A stretch of DNA of 64,000 bases from Alteromonadales bacterium alter-6D02 (GTDB lineage: Bacteria; Pseudomonadota; Gammaproteobacteria; Enterobacterales; Psychrobiaceae): the NCBI GenBank assembly GCA_002835545.1, contig PIZK01000010.1, forward strand, positions 53,306-117,305. Direction: 5' to 3'. The position numbers and the translations under genes were made by a program. The notes below the pieces were generated by a model. The model saw only the letters and a list, made by a program, of their open reading frames with translations, had not been told where the DNA came from and searched no databases. Of this stretch, positions 18,779-28,190 are shown in pieces (positions within the stretch are counted from its first letter, which is position 1; each line of letters starts with the position of its first letter).

Positions 18779-18882
18779 GTCAGTGGTTGAATAAGGTTAT
18801 CCCTTATTTGGACGGGTACCCTTATGACATATAGGTCTTAGTTGAGTACTGTTAGTTAGCACTTCAACCAATGACTTTTTTT
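18779..18882 (+). ncRNA. structured 5' leader of the NCS2 permease gene, riboswitch-like
   Basis: An outer helix pairs GTCA-G-TGGTTGAA (18779-18791) with TTCAACCA-A-TGAC (18863-18875), 12 base pairs with one G-A mismatch, enclosing about 70 bases and followed directly by seven T (18876-18882). Inside, ATAAGG (18791-18796) can pair either with CCTTAT at 18802-18807 or with the second CCTTAT at 18820-18825; the latter also allows CCC (18801-18803) to pair with GGG (18814-18816). The two folds exclude each other, as in a riboswitch or attenuator. A helix plus U tract 24 bases before the start codon could stop transcription or affect ribosome access. I do not see the purine riboswitch core, so the class is unassigned. 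Confidence 0.55.
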
Positions 18883-18905
18883 ATTCACCCAGCATTGAGG
18901 TTTAT

Positions 18906-20195
18906 ATGCTAGAGAAACTATTTAAGCTTGAACATCATCAAACGACGGTTCGTAGAGAGCTCACAGCAGGTCTTACTACATTCTTAACCATGGCTTATAT
19001 TATCTTTGTTAATCCGACGATGCTTGCTGACGCAGGCATGGACAAAGGAGCAGTGTTTGTCGCGACATGTTTAGCTGCGGCAATTGGTTGTTTGGTGATG
19101 GGGCTTGTTGCCAATTATCCGATAGCGTTGGCTCCGGGGATGGGTCTTAATGCGATGTTTACTTATACTGTCGTTTTAGACATGGGTTATAGTTGGGAAG
19201 TCGCTTTAGGTGGTGTTTTTATCTCGGGCGGAGTCTTTGTTTTATTGAGCCTATTTAAAATTCGAGAGTGGATTATTGAGAGTATACCTATGTCACTCCG
19301 CTATGGAATTGCCGCAGGTATTGGCTTATTTTTGGCATTAATTGCATTAAAAAATGCGGGGATTATTATTGCTGATAGCAATACACTAGTGACTATGGGG
19401 GATATCTCATCATTTCCAGCGCTAATGGCAGGTTTAGGTTTATGTTTGATCGTTGGCTTAATTCATCGCGGTCTTCATGGTTCAGTGATGATTTCTATTT
19501 TATTGGTCACCGCAATTAGTGTTCTGACAGGTCACTCAAACTATAATGGCATTGTTGACCTACCGCCATCACTTGCCCCAACGTGGATGGCTATGGATGT
19601 TGCCGGTGCACTAGAAGTTGGCATGTTAAGTGTTATCTTTGCGTTTTTGTTTGTAGATTTATTTGATACGTCAGGAACGTTAATTGCTGTAGCTCAGCGA
19701 GGCGGTTTATTAAATGAGCAAGGGAAGTTACCTAGGCTAGATAAAGCCTTACTGGCAGATTCAACGGCAACCATGGCTGGTGCTGCTTTAGGAACATCAA
19801 CGACGACCAGTTACGTGGAAAGTACTTCTGGTGTTGCTGCTGGTGGACGTACGGGTTTAACAGCTGTGGTTGTTGGTTTGCTTTTTATTTTAGCATTATT
19901 TTTCTCCCCTTTGGCAGGTATGATCCCGACTTATGCGACAGCAGGAGCGTTGTTTTATGTTGCTGTATTAATGATTTCGAGTTTAATTAATGTCGAATGG
20001 GAGGATTTGACTGAGGCTGTCCCTGTAGTTATTGCTGCTTTGGTGATGCCTTTTACTTTTTCTATTGCTCATGGTATTGCTTTGGGCTTTATATCTTATG
20101 TTGCAATTAAGCTGGCATCGGGCCGATTTTCTGATCTTAACTATAGCGTTATCCTACTTGCTGGGTTATTTATCGTTAAGTTCGCGCTGTTATAA
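18906..20195 (+). CDS. NCS2 family purine permease (AzgA-like)
   Basis: An inner-membrane purine base/H+ symporter of 429 residues with about 12-14 membrane segments. The start MLEKLFKLEHHQTTVRRELTAG, the MAYIIFVNP motif and APGMGLNAMF (the transport-site motif) are typical of the AzgA-like branch that includes the E. coli adenine (AdeP/AdeQ) and guanine-hypoxanthine (GhxP/GhxQ) permeases. The DLFDTSGTLIAVA and GALGTSTTTSYVES-like segments carry further conserved substrate residues. It is somewhat shorter than the E. coli proteins. The exact base cannot be assigned. It has a long structured leader, suggesting control by purine level or a related signal, and sits a few kb from guaBA. Confidence 0.88.
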   Translation: MLEKLFKLEHHQTTVRRELTAGLTTFLTMAYIIFVNPTMLADAGMDKGAVFVATCLAAAIGCLVMGLVANYPIALAPGMGLNAMFTYTVVLDMGYSWEVALGGVFISGGVFVLLSLFKIREWIIESIPMSLRYGIAAGIGLFLALIALKNAGIIIADSNTLVTMGDISSFPALMAGLGLCLIVGLIHRGLHGSVMISILLVTAISVLTGHSNYNGIVDLPPSLAPTWMAMDVAGALEVGMLSVIFAFLFVDLFDTSGTLIAVAQRGGLLNEQGKLPRLDKALLADSTATMAGAALGTSTTTSYVESTSGVAAGGRTGLTAVVVGLLFILALFFSPLAGMIPTYATAGALFYVAVLMISSLINVEWEDLTEAVPVVIAALVMPFTFSIAHGIALGFISYVAIKLASGRFSDLNYSVILLAGLFIVKFALL

Positions 20196-20461
20196 GTAGT
20201 TTGCCATGAAAACGGCATGATGCGTGTGAGCGTGATGAAGACTTCTGGCTAATAGGCTGATGGTTATAAACACGCTATCTTTCATACGGTAAGTAAAAAT
20301 ATGTCTATACTTTAGTGTAAATATCATGCAGGCAGTACCTTGAAAGATGGTTTTAGTTGCGCAAATCGTTTTTTTTTAATACTTTATTATTATAAGCGAC
20401 CGCGGTGCACAATTTCTTATCTACCACTGGGTACAACATAGTTAAAATTTAGGGATAGATA

Positions 20462-22003
20462 ATGAGCAAGAACGTAACGCAAAAAGAAATCACCTTCCCC
20501 CAAGAGCAGCAATTGGTATCTGTCACAGATACCCGCGGTGTGATTATTTACGCTAACGATAGTTTTTGTGAAATCGCTGGTTTCACGGCCGATGAGTTGA
20601 TTGGACAAAATCATAATATTGTCCGTCACCCAGATATGCCTAAAGGTGCCTTTGCTGATTTATGGCTTAAGTTAAAAGCGGGCGAGTCTTGGCGTGGCAT
20701 TGTAAAAAATCGGTGTAAGAATGGTGATTATTATTGGGTCGACGCTTATGTCACACCTCTGTATGAAAACGGCGTTGTTACAGGCTTTCAGTCCGTGCGC
20801 AGTAAACCCACGTCTCAAGATGTAGCCACAGCACAAAAGCTCTATCATAAACTCAATAATGGTCAGTCTATTGAAGGCATGTGGCGAAATGGTGCATTTA
20901 AAAAAATAATGGCTGTTTTATTGTTGTGTTTTTCTGCTATAGCTCACTTTTATTTTTCAGGTGCTCTAGCTGCTATCGCCATTCAGATCATCACATTTAT
21001 TTGTTTCTTCGCCATTTTCTTTGAAGAGCTGATTGAACTTCCTCGATATCTCAATAAAGTAAAAGCAGAATGTGATAGCCCATCACGCCTTGTCTTTTCT
21101 GGGGTTGGCTTAGCTGGAATTGCTGACTATCCGTCGCAACTAGCCCAAGCAAAAGTCAGAACAATCTTAGGGCGAAGTAAAGATTTGGGTGATGGCTTAG
21201 TTGATGTCGCGGCAGTGTTAGAACAATCTTCAGCTCAGGCACTAAAAGGGCTTTTAGAAGAAAACTCTCAATTAGGACAACTAGCGACTGCGATTACCCA
21301 AATGAGTGCAACTATCGCTGAAGTTAGTGAAAATACGATTAACTCTCGTGATAGCGTCGAGGGAGTTAATAAAGAGTGTCATAGAGCAATAACGGCTTTA
21401 AACTCGTCTCAACAGCGGGTCAATGAATTGGTGATTGAAGTAGAGAATGCCGCAAACTCTGCTGGCGTATTAATCAAAGATGCAGATGAAATAGCGACGA
21501 TAATGGCAGAGATTCAGGGAATTGCTGATCAAACAAATTTACTTGCACTTAACGCTGCAATTGAAGCCGCTCGAGCAGGTGAACAAGGGCGAGGTTTTGC
21601 TGTGGTTGCCGACGAGGTTCGTACACTCGCTGGGCGAACTCAATCAGCAACAGAGCAAATTCAGCAGTCGGTTAATAACCTTCAGCAGACATTAGGTAAT
21701 TGGAGTTCAATGATGCTGGGGAGTAAAACCAGTGCAGAACAATGTGCAGAAGATAGCGGTCAAGCGAAGGTTGTGATGGATGGCATCATTACTTCGATGG
21801 ATGATATGAGTAACCTTACTGACCAAATCGCAACCGCAGCAGAAGAGCAAAGTGCTGTCGCTAATGAAATCAGCAATAATGTACATCAAGTCGACTCAAT
21901 CTCCCATGAAAATACTGAGATTAGTACCCAAGTTGAACGCTATGCACTTGAAATAAGAGAGAGTAGCAATAAGATTAACGGCCTTAGTACTACGTTTAAA
22001 TAA
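20462..22003 (+). CDS. PAS-domain methyl-accepting chemotaxis protein (Aer-like)
   Basis: A 513-residue chemoreceptor of the Aer (aerotaxis) type. An N-terminal cytoplasmic PAS domain (about residues 10-125) contains [30 protein letters not shown], the signature of FAD- or heme-binding Aer PAS domains. Two adjacent hydrophobic segments (about 155-190) form a membrane hairpin with no periplasmic domain. A methyl-accepting signalling domain follows with the hairpin tip [20 protein letters not shown] and [17 protein letters not shown], which contacts CheA and CheW. Like Aer, it would sense redox or oxygen from inside the cell. It is monocistronic, with an AGGGAT ribosome site before the ATG. Confidence 0.88.
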   Translation: MSKNVTQKEITFPQEQQLVSVTDTRGVIIYANDSFCEIAGFTADELIGQNHNIVRHPDMPKGAFADLWLKLKAGESWRGIVKNRCKNGDYYWVDAYVTPLYENGVVTGFQSVRSKPTSQDVATAQKLYHKLNNGQSIEGMWRNGAFKKIMAVLLLCFSAIAHFYFSGALAAIAIQIITFICFFAIFFEELIELPRYLNKVKAECDSPSRLVFSGVGLAGIADYPSQLAQAKVRTILGRSKDLGDGLVDVAAVLEQSSAQALKGLLEENSQLGQLATAITQMSATIAEVSENTINSRDSVEGVNKECHRAITALNSSQQRVNELVIEVENAANSAGVLIKDADEIATIMAEIQGIADQTNLLALNAAIEAARAGEQGRGFAVVADEVRTLAGRTQSATEQIQQSVNNLQQTLGNWSSMMLGSKTSAEQCAEDSGQAKVVMDGIITSMDDMSNLTDQIATAAEEQSAVANEISNNVHQVDSISHENTEISTQVERYALEIRESSNKINGLSTTFK

Positions 22004-22052
22004 CAGTAGGGCCGTTTTTATTTTGAAAAAATGCTGGACGGCACTTTTGAAA

Positions 22053-22079
22053 CTAGGTTAAGCAAGAGGGTTGCCTAAC
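22053..22079 (-). terminator. hairpin just after xseA, likely terminator
   Basis: AGGTTAAGCAA and TTGCCTAACCT pair with one A-C mismatch around a 5-base loop immediately past the xseA stop. The T tract is short, so termination strength is uncertain. Confidence 0.55.
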
Positions 22080-23420
22080 CTATTCAATCGATTCGACGAT
22101 TGAAGTAACCTTACCTTGGTGAAGTTGTGACACCATTTTCATGCCGGTTTTGACCTGTTTACTACTTGTTATCACACTCTCATTGTCATCATAACTAATA
22201 CTATAACCGCGCTCTAATGTGGCAAGTGGACTGACCGTGTTTAACTCTCTCAATAAGCTATGAAGTTTTGATTGCTTCGTCGTTAGCATTTGTTTAGTCG
22301 CGTAAGTTAACCGATTGGTTAGCTGTTTATGGCGTTCGGCCATTCTACTGATGGTTAATTGTGGGCTTTGTTTTGTTAAACGTTGATTTAGTAGATGTAA
22401 TCGTTGTTGATAGTGGTTTAACTTTGATTGAGTACAGCTAATTAAGCGAGTGTTCAATTCGTCAAGGTATTGAGCCTGTTGTTGCAACTTATATTTAGGG
22501 TCTTGGGCTGATAGCCGATGGGCTAACTGCTGTAGTGACATTTTCTCTTGATGTACTTGTTTGGTTAATGCATGCACTAAACGTTGGCGTAAGTAGTTAA
22601 ACTTGTTAATGAGCTCTTCGTTACTGTCAACGGCTATTTCGGCAGCCGCTGAGGGGGTTGGCGCTCGATAGTCTGCTACAAAGTCACTGATGGTGATATC
22701 GACTTCATGACCTACGGCACTAATCACTGGGATCTGTGAACTAAAGATCGTACGAGCCAAAGTTTCATTATTAAAACACCACAAGTCTTCGAGTGAGCCA
22801 CCACCTCGGCCAATAATAATTAAATCGGTCTCTTGGCGATAGTTAGCGACCTCAAGTGCATGAACCAATTCATTCGTCGCGTATTGCCCTTGCACCTGCG
22901 CTGGGTAAATGACAACTTCAACAAGCGGGTTACGACGTTTCAATACGGTTAGAATATCTTGTACTGCCGCACCTGTAGGGGAGGTAATAATACCAATACG
23001 TTTAACTTGAGAGGGGAGTGGCTTTTTGTGTTCAGTCGCAAATAGGCCTTCGCTCGCTAATTGACACTTTAATTGTTCAAATTGTTGTTGTAGTAGGCCA
23101 TCACCAGCCATATCCATAACATCGACTAATAATTGATAGTCGCCACGAGGCTCATAAACACTTACATTGGCTTTGACCATGATTTGTTGGCCATTTTGAG
23201 GTCGAAACTTCACGGCTCTATTACGCCCTTTGAACATGGCACACTTAATTTGTGACCGAGCATCTTTTAAAGTGAAATACCAATGGCCTGATGAAGCCGC
23301 GACAAAGTTGGACACCTCAGCATTAAGCCAGATTCGACCAAAATTACCTTCAAGTAAACGCTTAATATCATTATTTAACTTTGAGACATTATATATATTA
23401 GGTTGTGAGGTACTTTGCAT
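22080..23420 (-). CDS. xseA: exodeoxyribonuclease VII large subunit
   Basis: The catalytic large subunit of exonuclease VII, which with the small XseB subunits degrades single-stranded DNA from both ends. The 446-residue protein has an N-terminal OB-fold (NDIKRLLEGNFGRIWLNAEVSNF, GHWYFTLKDARSQIKCAMF), the central catalytic domain (RIGIITSPTGAAVQDIL, IIIGRGGGSLEDLWCFNNE, ISAVGHEVDITISDFVADYRAPTPSAAAE with catalytic His and Asp), a long coiled-coil C-terminal half and the closing LERGYSI segment. It lies downstream of the phosphoribosyltransferase gene, separated by a terminator. In E. coli xseA is directly divergent from guaB; here one gene has come between. Confidence 0.94.
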   Translation of the reverse strand: MQSTSQPNIYNVSKLNNDIKRLLEGNFGRIWLNAEVSNFVAASSGHWYFTLKDARSQIKCAMFKGRNRAVKFRPQNGQQIMVKANVSVYEPRGDYQLLVDVMDMAGDGLLQQQFEQLKCQLASEGLFATEHKKPLPSQVKRIGIITSPTGAAVQDILTVLKRRNPLVEVVIYPAQVQGQYATNELVHALEVANYRQETDLIIIGRGGGSLEDLWCFNNETLARTIFSSQIPVISAVGHEVDITISDFVADYRAPTPSAAAEIAVDSNEELINKFNYLRQRLVHALTKQVHQEKMSLQQLAHRLSAQDPKYKLQQQAQYLDELNTRLISCTQSKLNHYQQRLHLLNQRLTKQSPQLTISRMAERHKQLTNRLTYATKQMLTTKQSKLHSLLRELNTVSPLATLERGYSISYDDNESVITSSKQVKTGMKMVSQLHQGKVTSIVESIE

Positions 23421-23480
23421 GATGACTTTGCTTTGAGGATAATTAAGGCAAGTTTAACTGGAGTTGTTCAAGGTCTCAAT

Positions 23481-23530
23481 AAAAAGGTCTATCTAGCAAA
23501 AAACATATGGAGGGGTTGCTAGATAAACCT
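23481..23530 (-). terminator. terminator of the phosphoribosyltransferase gene
   Basis: TATCTAGCAA (23490-23499) pairs with TTGCTAGATA (23516-23525), and AGGT/ACCT extends it past one mismatch. On the minus strand it is followed by TTTTT. Confidence 0.8.
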
Positions 23531-23550
23531 GCGATTCATTTTTAATGAAA

Positions 23551-24117
23551 TTAGCTCATATCAGCAATGCGGTCTTTTAAGATCTGCATCATCCCTGGTT
23601 TTTTATTGAGCAACTCTTCTTTAGTTAAACCCGATAATTCGTGAGGAAATACGAGCCATTCATCGGTTTCATACAGGTAGAAGTCTGGCACACGTTCTGT
23701 TTTATTATTTTTCGGCTTGAAGTACGGTGTTGCCACTTTCATAATGGGGGTGTTACGACGACATTTTTTACTTAAATCTTCAATAACTTGTGCAACGCTC
23801 AGCCCTGAGTCATAAACATCATCCACGATAAGAAGTGTATCTTCAGCGTTAACATTACGGATAATATAATCTAAACCGTGGACTCTTACGTTTGATACGC
23901 GTTGTTCAATTCCCGTATATGATGACGTGCGAATTGAAATGTGGTCAGATTTGACGCCAAGGAAGTCTAACAACTCTTGCACGGCTATTCCGACAGGTGT
24001 TCCTCCACGCCACACGCCAATAATATAGTTTGGTCGGCAGCCACTATCAAAAATGTTTAAGGCTAGATTATATGAGTCATCTAAGAGTTGCTGAGCGTCA
24101 ATGTATTTTTTTGTCAT
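23551..24117 (-). CDS. phosphoribosyltransferase, hypoxanthine/xanthine-guanine type
   Basis: A 188-residue type I phosphoribosyltransferase. The PRPP-binding loop is clear in TLLIVDDVYDSGLSVAQV (two acidic residues followed by D-S-G), preceded by GVWRGGTPVGIAVQELL, the pyrophosphate loop. Size and motifs fit purine salvage enzymes of the hypoxanthine-guanine family, converting a purine base and PRPP to the nucleotide. Its position, divergent from guaB-guaA, supports a role in guanine or xanthine nucleotide supply. The exact base is not decided by the sequence; a pyrimidine or regulatory homologue is less likely. It ends at its own terminator before xseA. Confidence 0.78.
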   Translation of the reverse strand: MTKKYIDAQQLLDDSYNLALNIFDSGCRPNYIIGVWRGGTPVGIAVQELLDFLGVKSDHISIRTSSYTGIEQRVSNVRVHGLDYIIRNVNAEDTLLIVDDVYDSGLSVAQVIEDLSKKCRRNTPIMKVATPYFKPKNNKTERVPDFYLYETDEWLVFPHELSGLTKEELLNKKPGMMQILKDRIADMS

Positions 24118-24273
24118 TAGGCTACTTTTAAAATTGAAATGTTAATGCACAAGTATAGCCTAAAAACCTGACAACTTTTTAACTTATTGACACAGGAGTC
24201 AACTAATTGCTTGGATTTAACACAAATGCAACAAGATATTGGGGTTACAAGTAAAAAAAAACACAAATATTGA

Positions 24274-24302
24274 TTTACGTATGCCTGACAGATGCCTATA
24301 AT
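24274..24302 (+). promoter_or_regulatory. guaBA promoter
   Basis: A perfect TATAAT (24297-24302) is 17 bases from TTTACG (24274-24279). The bases after the -10 include GTCGGC, a GC-rich discriminator that could confer stringent control. I see no convincing PurR box. Confidence 0.6.
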
Positions 24303-24351
24303 ATGTCGGCAATATTTAGACCATTTTTTACTATTTAGGTGAGATGTTGCA

Positions 24352-25821
24352 ATGCTAAGAATCGCGCAAGAAGCTTTAACTTTCGACGATGTACTACTTG
24401 TCCCTGGACATTCTACTGTGCTTCCACACACAGCAGACCTTCGAACAAAACTAACCCAGACAATTGACCTAAATATTCCGATGCTTTCTGCATCGATGGA
24501 TACGGTTACTGAAGCACGTTTAGCCATTGCCTTAGCGCAAGAAGGCGGTATCGGCTTTATCCACAAAAATATGACTGTTGAGCAACAAGCTCATGAAGTT
24601 GAATTAGTTAAAAAATACGAATCAGGTGTAGTTTCTGCACCAGTAACTGTTCGTCCTGACGTGACTATCCGTGAAATTAATGAAATGCGTGAGCGTTTAG
24701 GCTTTTCTGGTTTCCCTGTTGTAGATGAAGATAATCACCTATTAGGTATCATTACTTCTCGTGATGTGCGCTTTGCTACCGATTTAACTAAGCCTGCGAC
24801 GGCTTTAATGACACCTAAAGAAAAGTTAGTCACGGTAACTGACGCAACAGATTCTGATAACGTTTTACACTTAATGCACGAAAACCGCATTGAAAAAATC
24901 TTAGTGGTTGATAATGGCTTTAAATTAAAAGGCATGATCACGGTAAAAGATTTCCAAAAAGCGGAAGAGAAGCCTAATGCATGTAAAGATGAACTAGGTC
25001 GTCTACGTGTAGGTGCTGCTGTTGGTTGTGGTGCTGGCACTGATGAGCGTATTGCCGCATTAGTTGCTGCAGGTGTTGATGTGTTACTAATTGACACTTC
25101 ACACGGTCACTCTCAAGGCGTTTTAGATCGCATCAAGCAAACACGTACTGAATATCCTGATTTACAAATCATTGGCGGTAATGTTGCAACAGGCGCTGGT
25201 GCATTAGCTATTGCTGATGCGGGTGCGAATGCGGTTAAAGTGGGTATTGGCCCAGGTTCAATCTGTACAACACGTATTGTTACAGGTGTTGGTGTTCCAC
25301 AAATTACTGCTGTATCTGATGCGGTCGATGCATTAGCTGGTCGTGGTATTCCAGTTATCGCTGATGGCGGCGTTCGTTTCTCTGGTGATATCGCTAAAGC
25401 ACTAGTGGCTGGTGCTAATTGTGTGATGATGGGGTCAATGTTTGCTGGTACCGAAGAAGCACCAGGTGAAGTTGAACTTTACCAAGGTCGTTACTACAAA
25501 TCATACCGTGGTATGGGCTCAATCGGTGCAATGGATCAACGTGACGGTTCTTCAGATCGTTATTTCCAAACAAGTAACGAAGCATCTAAACTTGTTCCTG
25601 AAGGTATTGAAGGTCGTGTAGCTTACAAAGGGCCAATTGCTAATATTATCCATCAGCAACTAGGTGGTATCCGAAGTGCAATGGGTCTAACGGGCTGTGC
25701 TACAATTGAAGAACTTGGCACAAAGGCTGAGTTTGTTAAAATTACTTCAGCAGGTATGGGTGAAAGTCACGTTCACGATGTGACAATTACTAAAGAAGCG
25801 CCAAACTACCGTATGGGTTAA
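24352..25821 (+). CDS. guaB: inosine-5'-monophosphate dehydrogenase
   Basis: IMP dehydrogenase makes XMP from IMP with NAD+, the first committed step to GMP. The 489-residue protein starts [19 protein letters not shown] and has two CBS domains at about residues 90-200 ([41 protein letters not shown]). It carries the catalytic loop [13 protein letters not shown] with the nucleophile C305, the GADGGVR-type phosphate site ([13 protein letters not shown]), the GMGS flap region ([21 protein letters not shown]), and a closing segment rich in Gly. It is first in the guaB-guaA unit; a terminator-like hairpin separates the two genes. Confidence 0.97.
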   Translation: MLRIAQEALTFDDVLLVPGHSTVLPHTADLRTKLTQTIDLNIPMLSASMDTVTEARLAIALAQEGGIGFIHKNMTVEQQAHEVELVKKYESGVVSAPVTVRPDVTIREINEMRERLGFSGFPVVDEDNHLLGIITSRDVRFATDLTKPATALMTPKEKLVTVTDATDSDNVLHLMHENRIEKILVVDNGFKLKGMITVKDFQKAEEKPNACKDELGRLRVGAAVGCGAGTDERIAALVAAGVDVLLIDTSHGHSQGVLDRIKQTRTEYPDLQIIGGNVATGAGALAIADAGANAVKVGIGPGSICTTRIVTGVGVPQITAVSDAVDALAGRGIPVIADGGVRFSGDIAKALVAGANCVMMGSMFAGTEEAPGEVELYQGRYYKSYRGMGSIGAMDQRDGSSDRYFQTSNEASKLVPEGIEGRVAYKGPIANIIHQQLGGIRSAMGLTGCATIEELGTKAEFVKITSAGMGESHVHDVTITKEAPNYRMG

Positions 25822-25843
25822 TCCCACTTAATTAATTTTTTGT

Positions 25844-25872
25844 AAGGCAGGTGTATTCCTGCCTTTCTATTT
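25844..25872 (+). terminator. intercistronic hairpin between guaB and guaA
   Basis: AAGGCAGG (25844-25851) pairs perfectly with CCTGCCTT (25858-25865) around a 6-base loop and is followed by a T-rich stretch interrupted by C and A. It could be a partial terminator that lowers guaA relative to guaB, or an RNA-stabilising stem. Confidence 0.6.
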
Positions 25873-25892
25873 TTATTTGTAAGGGTTCTTAA

Positions 25893-27464
25893 ATGAGCAA
25901 CATTCATGACGATCGTATATTGATTTTAGACTTTGGTTCTCAATATACTCAATTAATCGCTCGCCGTATCCGTGAGATCGGTGTTTACTGTGAATTGTGG
26001 GGATGGGATGTTTCGGAAGAGAAAATCCGTGAATTTAACCCAAATGGTATTATCCTATCTGGTGGCCCTGAGTCAGTAACGCTTGATGATGCCCCTGTTG
26101 CACCACAATACGTTTTCGAAGCTGGCGTACCAGTGTTAGGCGTTTGTTACGGTATGCAAACCATGTCTGCACAGCTTGGTGGTAGTGTTGAAACCTCAAC
26201 TGAACGTGAGTTTGGTTATGCTCAAGTAGAGCGTGTTGGCGAGTGTAAACTGTTTGAAAATATCGAAGATGAAATTCATGACGGCAAAGCATTCCTCGAT
26301 GTATGGATGAGTCACGGCGATAAAGTTGCGACTATTCCAGAAAGTTTTAAAGTTGTTGCAAAAACAGATAGCTGCCCGTTTGCTGCAATGAGTGATGAAA
26401 AGCGTCGTTTCTATGGCGTTCAATTCCATCCTGAAGTAACTCACACTAAGCAAGGCGGTCGTATCTTAGAGCGTTTTGTTAGTGATATTTGTGGCTGTGA
26501 TAAAAAATGGACACCAGGTTCAATTATCGATGACGCCGTTGCTCGCATCAAAGAGCAAGTGGGCGATGATGAGGTGATTTTAGGCTTATCAGGTGGTGTT
26601 GACTCATCAGTAACTGCAATGCTAATTCAGCGCGCTATCGGTGATAAGCTAACGTGTGTGTTTGTAGATAATGGTTTGTTACGTTTAAATGAAGCTGAAC
26701 AAGTCATGGAAATGTTTGGCGATCACTTCGGTTTAAATATTGTGCACATAGATGCCGAGAACCGTTTCTTAGATGCAATGAAAGGTGTAGATGAGCCAGA
26801 AGCTAAGCGTAAAATCATTGGGCACGTTTTCGTTGATATCTTCGATGAAGAATCTAAAAAGTGTGTTAATGCTAAATGGCTAGCGCAAGGTACTATCTAT
26901 CCAGACGTTATCGAGTCAGCGGCTGCTGGTACAGGTAAAGCTCACGTCATCAAATCACATCACAATGTAGGTGGTTTACCTGATGATATGGAAATGGGAC
27001 TAGTTGAGCCATTGCGCGAACTGTTTAAAGATGAAGTACGCCGTATTGGTCTTGAATTGGGTTTACCGTATGACATGCTTTACCGTCACCCGTTCCCAGG
27101 CCCTGGTCTAGGTGTTCGTGTTCTAGGTGAAGTGAAGAAAGAGTACTGTGATTTACTACGCCGTGCCGATGCTATCTTTATTGAAGAACTGCATAAAGCA
27201 GACTTATACCATAAAGTAAGCCAAGCTTTTACTGTATTCCTGCCTGTAAAATCAGTAGGTGTAATGGGCGATGGTCGTAAATATGACTGGGTTGTTTCAC
27301 TACGTTGTGTTGAAACTATCGACTTTATGACTGCTATCTGGTCACAATTACCGTATGAATTGTTAGGTCACGTATCGAACCGTATCATAAATGAAATTGA
27401 TGGCATTTCACGTGTTGTTTACGACATCAGTGGTAAGCCACCAGCAACAATTGAATGGGAATAA
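25893..27464 (+). CDS. guaA: GMP synthase (glutamine-hydrolysing)
   Basis: GMP synthase aminates XMP to GMP using glutamine and ATP. In the 523-residue protein (E. coli 525) the N-terminal class I amidotransferase domain has the nucleophile C85 in LGVCYGMQT, with His-Glu in FHPEVTH. The ATP-pyrophosphatase domain starts about residue 210 with the P-loop [15 protein letters not shown], and the C-terminal dimerisation domain ends in [13 protein letters not shown]. It stands 71 bases after guaB and is followed by a strong terminator, so the two probably form a two-gene operon. Confidence 0.97.
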   Translation: MSNIHDDRILILDFGSQYTQLIARRIREIGVYCELWGWDVSEEKIREFNPNGIILSGGPESVTLDDAPVAPQYVFEAGVPVLGVCYGMQTMSAQLGGSVETSTEREFGYAQVERVGECKLFENIEDEIHDGKAFLDVWMSHGDKVATIPESFKVVAKTDSCPFAAMSDEKRRFYGVQFHPEVTHTKQGGRILERFVSDICGCDKKWTPGSIIDDAVARIKEQVGDDEVILGLSGGVDSSVTAMLIQRAIGDKLTCVFVDNGLLRLNEAEQVMEMFGDHFGLNIVHIDAENRFLDAMKGVDEPEAKRKIIGHVFVDIFDEESKKCVNAKWLAQGTIYPDVIESAAAGTGKAHVIKSHHNVGGLPDDMEMGLVEPLRELFKDEVRRIGLELGLPYDMLYRHPFPGPGLGVRVLGEVKKEYCDLLRRADAIFIEELHKADLYHKVSQAFTVFLPVKSVGVMGDGRKYDWVVSLRCVETIDFMTAIWSQLPYELLGHVSNRIINEIDGISRVVYDISGKPPATIEWE

Positions 27465-27485
27465 TCCTTCATAGTTGATTGTTTT

Positions 27486-27516
27486 AAAATACCAGTCGAT
27501 TGACTGGTATTTTTTT
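27486..27516 (+). terminator. terminator of guaBA
   Basis: AAAATACCAGTC (27486-27497) pairs with GACTGGTATTTT (27502-27513) around a 4-base loop and continues into more T. It is near-symmetric, but only the plus-strand gene needs it. Confidence 0.93.
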
Positions 27517-27542
27517 GTGCTTATTAAAATAGTAAAAGTTGT

Positions 27543-28064
27543 ATGAATGATATTACAAATATAAATGAAATGAACCAACTCGAACAAGACCATTATTGGA
27601 TGCGATATGCGTTAACCTTAGCTGATAAGGCTGAAGCTATTGGCGAGGTGCCAGTTGGTGCTGTATTAGTGTTAGATAACCAAGTTATCGGTGAAGGTTT
27701 TAATCAGGTGATTAGTTTAAATGATCCTACGGCTCACGCTGAAGTACTTGCACTGCGTCAAGGTGGTGAAACTATCACAAATTATCGAATCTTAGATGCT
27801 GTTCTTTATATAACTTTAGAGCCTTGCTGTATGTGTACTGGTGCAATTGTTCACAGCCGGATAAAACGCGTTGTTTATGGTGCTACAGACTTAAAAACAG
27901 GGGCAGCTAATTCAGCCTTCGCGTTAATTAATGATGTAAAGCACAACCACCAAGTGGCATTGAGCAGTGGTGTATTAGCAGAGCAGTGCTCAACTAAAAT
28001 TAGTGATTTTTTCGCCAAGCGCAGGCGTGAAAAGAAAAAGAATAGGCTTAACGGCTCAATATAA
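27543..28064 (+). CDS. tadA: tRNA-specific adenosine deaminase
   Basis: TadA deaminates A34 of tRNA-Arg(ACG) to inosine. The 173-residue protein (E. coli 167) has the zinc deaminase signatures HAEVLAL (zinc His and proton-shuttle Glu) and PCCMCTGAI (two zinc Cys), plus AEAIGEVPVGAVLV near the start. The first ATG at 27543 begins a short extension; a second Met at residue 10 is also possible. Its C-terminus is basic (KRRREKKKNR), as expected for tRNA binding. It lies after the guaA terminator and so has its own promoter. Confidence 0.92.
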   Translation: MNDITNINEMNQLEQDHYWMRYALTLADKAEAIGEVPVGAVLVLDNQVIGEGFNQVISLNDPTAHAEVLALRQGGETITNYRILDAVLYITLEPCCMCTGAIVHSRIKRVVYGATDLKTGAANSAFALINDVKHNHQVALSSGVLAEQCSTKISDFFAKRRREKKKNRLNGSI

Positions 28065-28190
28065 TACTGGTCTGACGTTCATAAAGGGGAGGTTTTTTAG
28101 ACTAAAGTATGTGAAATTGATATTTCTTATACGATATGCTGACCTCTAGCATTTAGCTAGTTCTTTAGTTGTTGTAAAAGGTCAATCTAC

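Noticed and set aside
18741-18830. Canonical purine (adenine/guanine) riboswitch upstream of the NCS2 permease
   Set aside because: A TTCATATATACTAATG stretch at about 18761 resembles the start of the add riboswitch, but the conserved loop and junction pattern, including CTACC, is missing at the expected spacing.
24241-24320. PurR operator at guaBA
   Set aside because: TTTACGTATGCC has only partial similarity to the ACGCAAACGTTTGCGT consensus.
24117-24566. A 149-codon minus-strand frame overlapping the start of guaB
   Set aside because: It covers the guaBA promoter and the conserved N-terminus of guaB in antisense.
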